From an uncultured Actinomycetes bacterium (GTDB lineage: Bacteria; Actinomycetota; Actinomycetes; Nanopelagicales; Nanopelagicaceae), in contig CAIZGZ010000183.1 in assembly GCA_903932695.1 (NCBI GenBank), positions 1 through 7,630 on the forward strand: a DNA stretch of 7,630 nt, read 5' to 3'. Under the pieces are notes generated by a model. It did no database searches. It saw nothing but the letters and a program-made list of their open reading frames with translations, and was not told where the DNA came from. The position numbers were made by a program, and so were the translations under genes. Shown here piece after piece: positions 4,867-7,630 of this stretch (position 1 is its first letter; each line of letters starts with the position of its first letter).

Positions 4867-6534
4867 ATGGCTGAGTTCATTTACACGATGAAGAAGGCGC
4901 GTAAAGCGCATGGCGACAAGGTAATTCTTGATGATGTGACCCTGGCTTTTTATCCAGGTGCAAAGATCGGCGTAGTCGGTCCTAACGGCGCAGGTAAGTC
5001 CACCGTCCTTCAGATCATGGCCGGCATGCAACAGCCCTCTAACGGCGAAGCATTCCTCTCTCCGGGCTATTCCGTGGGCATCTTGCTCCAGGAGCCACCG
5101 CTGGATGAGACCAAGAACGTCCTCGAGAATGTGCAAGAAGGTGTCGCCGAGACCATCGGAATGCTCAATCGATTTAACGCGATCTCGGAAGAGATGGCTA
5201 ACCCTGAAGCCGATTACGACAGCTTGCTCGCCGAAATGGGCGTCTTGCAAGAGCAGCTCGATCATCGCAATGCCTGGGATCTTGATTCACAACTCGAGCA
5301 GGCGATGGAAGCGCTTCGTTGCCCAGCTCCCGATGCAGATGTCACCGTTCTTTCAGGTGGAGAACGTCGTCGCGTAGCTCTCTGTAAGTTGTTGCTCCAA
5401 GCACCAGACCTGTTGCTGCTTGATGAGCCAACTAACCACTTAGATGCCGAATCAGTCTTGTGGCTAGAACAACACCTTTCGAAGTATCCAGGCACTGTTG
5501 TCGCGATTACCCACGATCGTTACTTCTTGGACAACGTAGCGCAGTGGATTTTGGAGCTCGACCGCGGTCGCGCTTATCCATACGAAGGCAACTACTCGAC
5601 CTACCTTGAGACTAAGGCGACTCGTCTCAAGATCGAAGGTCAGAAAGATGCCAAGCGCGCAAAGCGTCTGAGCGAAGAGCTCGAATGGGTTCGCATGAAC
5701 TCTAAGGGCCGCCAAACTAAGTCAAAGGCTCGTCTGGCTCGCTACGAAGAGATGGCGGCAGAGGCCGATAAGACTCGTAAGTTAGATTTCGAAGAGATTC
5801 AGATTCCGATGGGTCCACGTCTTGGAAACATTGTTGTGGAAGTAGATCACCTCAAGAAGGGCTTTGGCGATCGCCTCCTGATCGATGATCTCTCATTCAC
5901 ATTGCCACGCAATGGAATTGTTGGTGTTATCGGACCTAACGGTGCCGGTAAGACAACGCTCTTTAAAACAATTTTGGGACTTGAAACTCCAGATGAAGGT
6001 AACGTCAAGATCGGTGAGACCGTCAAAATCTCATACGTCGATCAATCACGTGGCGGTATCGACCCTAAGAAAAGCCTCTGGGAAGTTGTCTCAGATGGAC
6101 TTGATTTCATGAAGGTCGGCAACGTTGAGATGCCTTCGCGCGCATACGTCTCCGCCTTTGGTTTTAAAGGCCCGGACCAACAGAAGCCAGCTGGCGTGCT
6201 CTCTGGTGGAGAGCGCAATCGTTTGAATCTTGCGCTGACACTCAAGATGGGCGGCAACTTGTTGCTCCTCGATGAGCCAACAAACGATCTCGACGTTGAA
6301 ACACTTGGATCACTTGAAAACGCACTTCTTGAATTTCCTGGTTGCGCAGTAGTGATCTCGCACGATCGCTGGTTCTTGGATCGCATCGCAACACATATCT
6401 TGGCTTACGAAGGCGACTCACAATGGTTCTGGTTTGAAGGAAACTTTGAGTCTTACGAAGAGAACAAGATCAAGCGTCTTGGTGCCGAAGCGGCTCGTCC
6501 AAAGCGCGTGACTTACCGCAAGCTCACTCGCTAG
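4867..6534 (+). CDS. ettA: ABC-F translation factor EttA (energy-dependent translational throttle)
   Basis: EttA is a soluble ABC-F ATPase that binds the ribosomal E site and gates entry into elongation according to the ATP/ADP state; it is not a transporter. The 555-residue length equals that of E. coli EttA. It has two ABC domains. Domain 1: Walker A GPNGAGKST (38-46), signature LSGGE (162-166), Walker B LLLLDEPTNHLD (182-193), H-loop THD (215-217). Domain 2: GPNGAGKTT (356-364), LSGGE (445-449), LLLLDEPTNDLD (465-476), SHD (498-500). Between Walker A and signature of domain 1 sits the arm region (about 85-150, acidic and helical), and the basic inter-domain linker (about 240-310, with KGRQTKSKARLARYEEM) is typical of ABC-F proteins. 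No membrane segments are visible. Both ATPase sites keep their catalytic Glu. The start is supported by the short distance to the conserved domain. Confidence 0.95.
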   Translation: MAEFIYTMKKARKAHGDKVILDDVTLAFYPGAKIGVVGPNGAGKSTVLQIMAGMQQPSNGEAFLSPGYSVGILLQEPPLDETKNVLENVQEGVAETIGMLNRFNAISEEMANPEADYDSLLAEMGVLQEQLDHRNAWDLDSQLEQAMEALRCPAPDADVTVLSGGERRRVALCKLLLQAPDLLLLDEPTNHLDAESVLWLEQHLSKYPGTVVAITHDRYFLDNVAQWILELDRGRAYPYEGNYSTYLETKATRLKIEGQKDAKRAKRLSEELEWVRMNSKGRQTKSKARLARYEEMAAEADKTRKLDFEEIQIPMGPRLGNIVVEVDHLKKGFGDRLLIDDLSFTLPRNGIVGVIGPNGAGKTTLFKTILGLETPDEGNVKIGETVKISYVDQSRGGIDPKKSLWEVVSDGLDFMKVGNVEMPSRAYVSAFGFKGPDQQKPAGVLSGGERNRLNLALTLKMGGNLLLLDEPTNDLDVETLGSLENALLEFPGCAVVISHDRWFLDRIATHILAYEGDSQWFWFEGNFESYEENKIKRLGAEAARPKRVTYRKLTR

Positions 6535-6561
6535 CCGATACAACGGAGCATCATTACGACG

Positions 6562-6945
6562 ATGTCAGAAGCAAGCTTCTATGAGCGCATGGGCGGTAGC
6601 GAGACTTTTGCGCTACTCGCTCATCGCTTTTATGTAGCGGTTGCGGCAGATCCGTTGTTAGCTCCGATGTATCCAGCCGAAGATCTGGCCGGCGCTAAAG
6701 AGCGGTTGCAACTCTTTCTCGAGCAGTACTGGGGCGGTCCGACGACCTACCAAGAGACGCGTGGTCACCCACGGTTGCGAATGCGTCATGCAGGCTTTCA
6801 TATCGCCACCCCGGAGCACGATGCTTGGCTACAGTGCATGCATAGCGCTGTGATCGATCTGCCGATTGCAGAAGAGCTGAAAGAAGAACTCTGGACCTAC
6901 TTCCAATATGCGGCCCACTCCATGAAGAATTCACCCGATGCTTAA
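6562..6945 (+). CDS. glbO: Group 2 truncated haemoglobin (TrHbO type)
   Basis: This is a small cytoplasmic haem protein of the 2-over-2 globin family that binds O2 and other diatomic ligands; roles in oxygen handling, peroxide or NO chemistry have been proposed for relatives. The 127 residues align by eye almost throughout with Mycobacterium tuberculosis GlbO. The expected haem-pocket residues are present: Tyr24 (B10), Tyr37 (CD1), proximal His76 (F8, in RMRHAGF) and Trp89 (G8). The hallmark FLEQYWGGP (52-60) and GHPRLRMRH (68-76) are intact. It begins 27 bases after the ettA stop. GGAG at 6545-6548 is 13 bases from the ATG, longer than ideal, so initiation may rely partly on readthrough from ettA. 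No promoter or terminator was seen in that gap, which suggests co-transcription with ettA. Confidence 0.94.
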   Translation: MSEASFYERMGGSETFALLAHRFYVAVAADPLLAPMYPAEDLAGAKERLQLFLEQYWGGPTTYQETRGHPRLRMRHAGFHIATPEHDAWLQCMHSAVIDLPIAEELKEELWTYFQYAAHSMKNSPDA

Positions 6946-7630
6946 ATCAATCTGGCGCAATACTCGCGACCTGCCTCGTGCGATCTCGTTAAGCGCCGCC
7001 TTCTCTGGCTTATTAATCGTTCTCGTCTCTGGAACCGGCCCGGTTGCGATCTTGTTGCTTGCTGCGAAGTCTGGACATCTCAGCGATGCTCAAACCTCGA
7101 GTTGGCTCTTGGCGTGCTGGATCGGTAGCGGACTCTACGGACTCGTGCTTTCGCTGTGGCTTCGCATTCCGATGATTGGTGCGTGGTCTACGCCCAGCGT
7201 CGCGCTCCTTGTGGTCGGACTCAGCAACCATTCTCTGCCGCAGGCAGTTGGCGCGTACTTCATCGCGGCTGCTTCAGTTGTTGTGGTGGGAGTGACTGGG
7301 ATATTTGATCGAATCCTTCGCCTTGTGCCACGCCCAGTGATCATGGCGATGCTTGGCGGCATTCTCTTTCAATTTGGGTTAGCGATTTTCCAGACTCTGC
7401 CGGATGCGCCATGGATTGTGATTGCGATGCTGGTCGGCTACTTTGCCGCCAGAAGAATGCAATGGCGGGCACCGGTATTGACGAGCCTTCTCTTAGGTTT
7501 TGCGGTGGCGATACCGACCCACAAACTCAATTCGGTCAGCGTTCATTTTTCATTGGCGCATCCGGTCTGGGTCACACCTCACTTCTCCATTAACTCATTG
7601 ATCACTCTCGCGCTCCCAATGCTTTTGCTC
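6938..7630 (+). CDS. benE: BenE-family (benzoate/H+ symporter-like) membrane transporter, partial
   Basis: An open frame runs from the ATG at 6938 to the right edge without a stop (231 codons), so the C-terminal part is missing. The protein is strongly hydrophobic with helices at about 14-42, 53-75, 84-97, 103-121, 134-152 and 157-167. Family signs are LSDAQTSSWLLACWIGSG (48-65), AWSTPSVALL (82-91, compare AWSTPGAALL in BenE proteins) and VPRPVIMAMLGGILFQFG (130-147). BenE proteins are about 390 residues long and belong to the fold of nucleobase/anion carriers; E. coli YdcO and Acinetobacter BenE are the named members. The substrate cannot be told from sequence, and benzoate is only the family label. 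The start overlaps the last eight bases of glbO in another frame, implying translational coupling. No aromatic-degradation gene is visible nearby. Confidence 0.85.
   Translation, partial: MLKSIWRNTRDLPRAISLSAAFSGLLIVLVSGTGPVAILLLAAKSGHLSDAQTSSWLLACWIGSGLYGLVLSLWLRIPMIGAWSTPSVALLVVGLSNHSLPQAVGAYFIAAASVVVVGVTGIFDRILRLVPRPVIMAMLGGILFQFGLAIFQTLPDAPWIVIAMLVGYFAARRMQWRAPVLTSLLLGFAVAIPTHKLNSVSVHFSLAHPVWVTPHFSINSLITLALPMLLL

Noticed and set aside
4780..5265. A 161-codon minus-strand open frame across the tRNA 5' end and the ettA start.
   Set aside because: It is antisense to strongly conserved ettA and includes part of the tRNA. Its translation shows no recognisable family.
6764..6775. GGTCACCCACG inside glbO resembles a PHO unit.
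   Set aside because: It encodes the conserved GHPRL segment of the globin and has no neighbouring unit at 11 bases.
1..7630. A hidden defence, toxin-antitoxin, CRISPR or mobile system.
   Set aside because: Genes of known families fill nearly the whole window, and the gaps hold only promoters, a leader, a terminator and a tRNA. No repeat array, transposase or unexplained gene was found.

Overview
The window looks like a chromosomal core region of an actinobacterium. The supporting signs are an Actinobacteria-style oligoribonuclease, 11-bp direct-repeat PHO boxes of the GTTCACC type known for PhoP in Streptomyces and its relatives, a TrHbO-type truncated globin very similar to the mycobacterial one, TANNNT-type promoter elements, and possible leaderless starts. 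Base composition is intermediate by eye, neither very high nor very low in GC. A streamlined freshwater lineage such as Nanopelagicales (acI) is a plausible but unproven guess.

Layout. (1) Bases 1-236, minus strand: the 5' part of orn, cut by the left edge. (2) Bases 237-363: divergent spacer with a three-unit PHO box facing right. (3) Bases 364-3355: pstC, pstA and pstB, tightly packed with 1-nt TAATG overlaps. (4) Bases 3351-4629: pstS, placed last, with its own PHO box that overlaps the pstB stop codon, a leader hairpin, a strong ribosome-binding site and a strong intrinsic terminator after it. (5) Bases 4713-4789, minus strand: tRNA-Arg(UCU) with an encoded CCA. (6) Bases 4867-7630: ettA, glbO and the start of a benE-family transporter gene, all rightward and close together. 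The last gene is cut by the right edge and its start overlaps the end of glbO.

How the genes work together. PstS captures phosphate outside the membrane, PstC and PstA form the channel, and PstB powers import, so the four make a complete high-affinity phosphate ABC transporter. The two PHO boxes suggest PhoP-type control at two points: one ahead of the transporter core and one dedicated to the binding protein. No phoU, phoR or phoP is visible in the window. The right part joins a ribosome-associated ABC-F factor, a haem protein and a membrane carrier. They may share a transcript but no joint function is evident.

I found no mobile element, CRISPR array or clearly new gene system. The points most worth a second look are regulatory (paired PHO boxes, pstS leader hairpin, shared leaderless start motif of orn and ettA) or concern PstS itself (no lipobox, sharply different codon choice).
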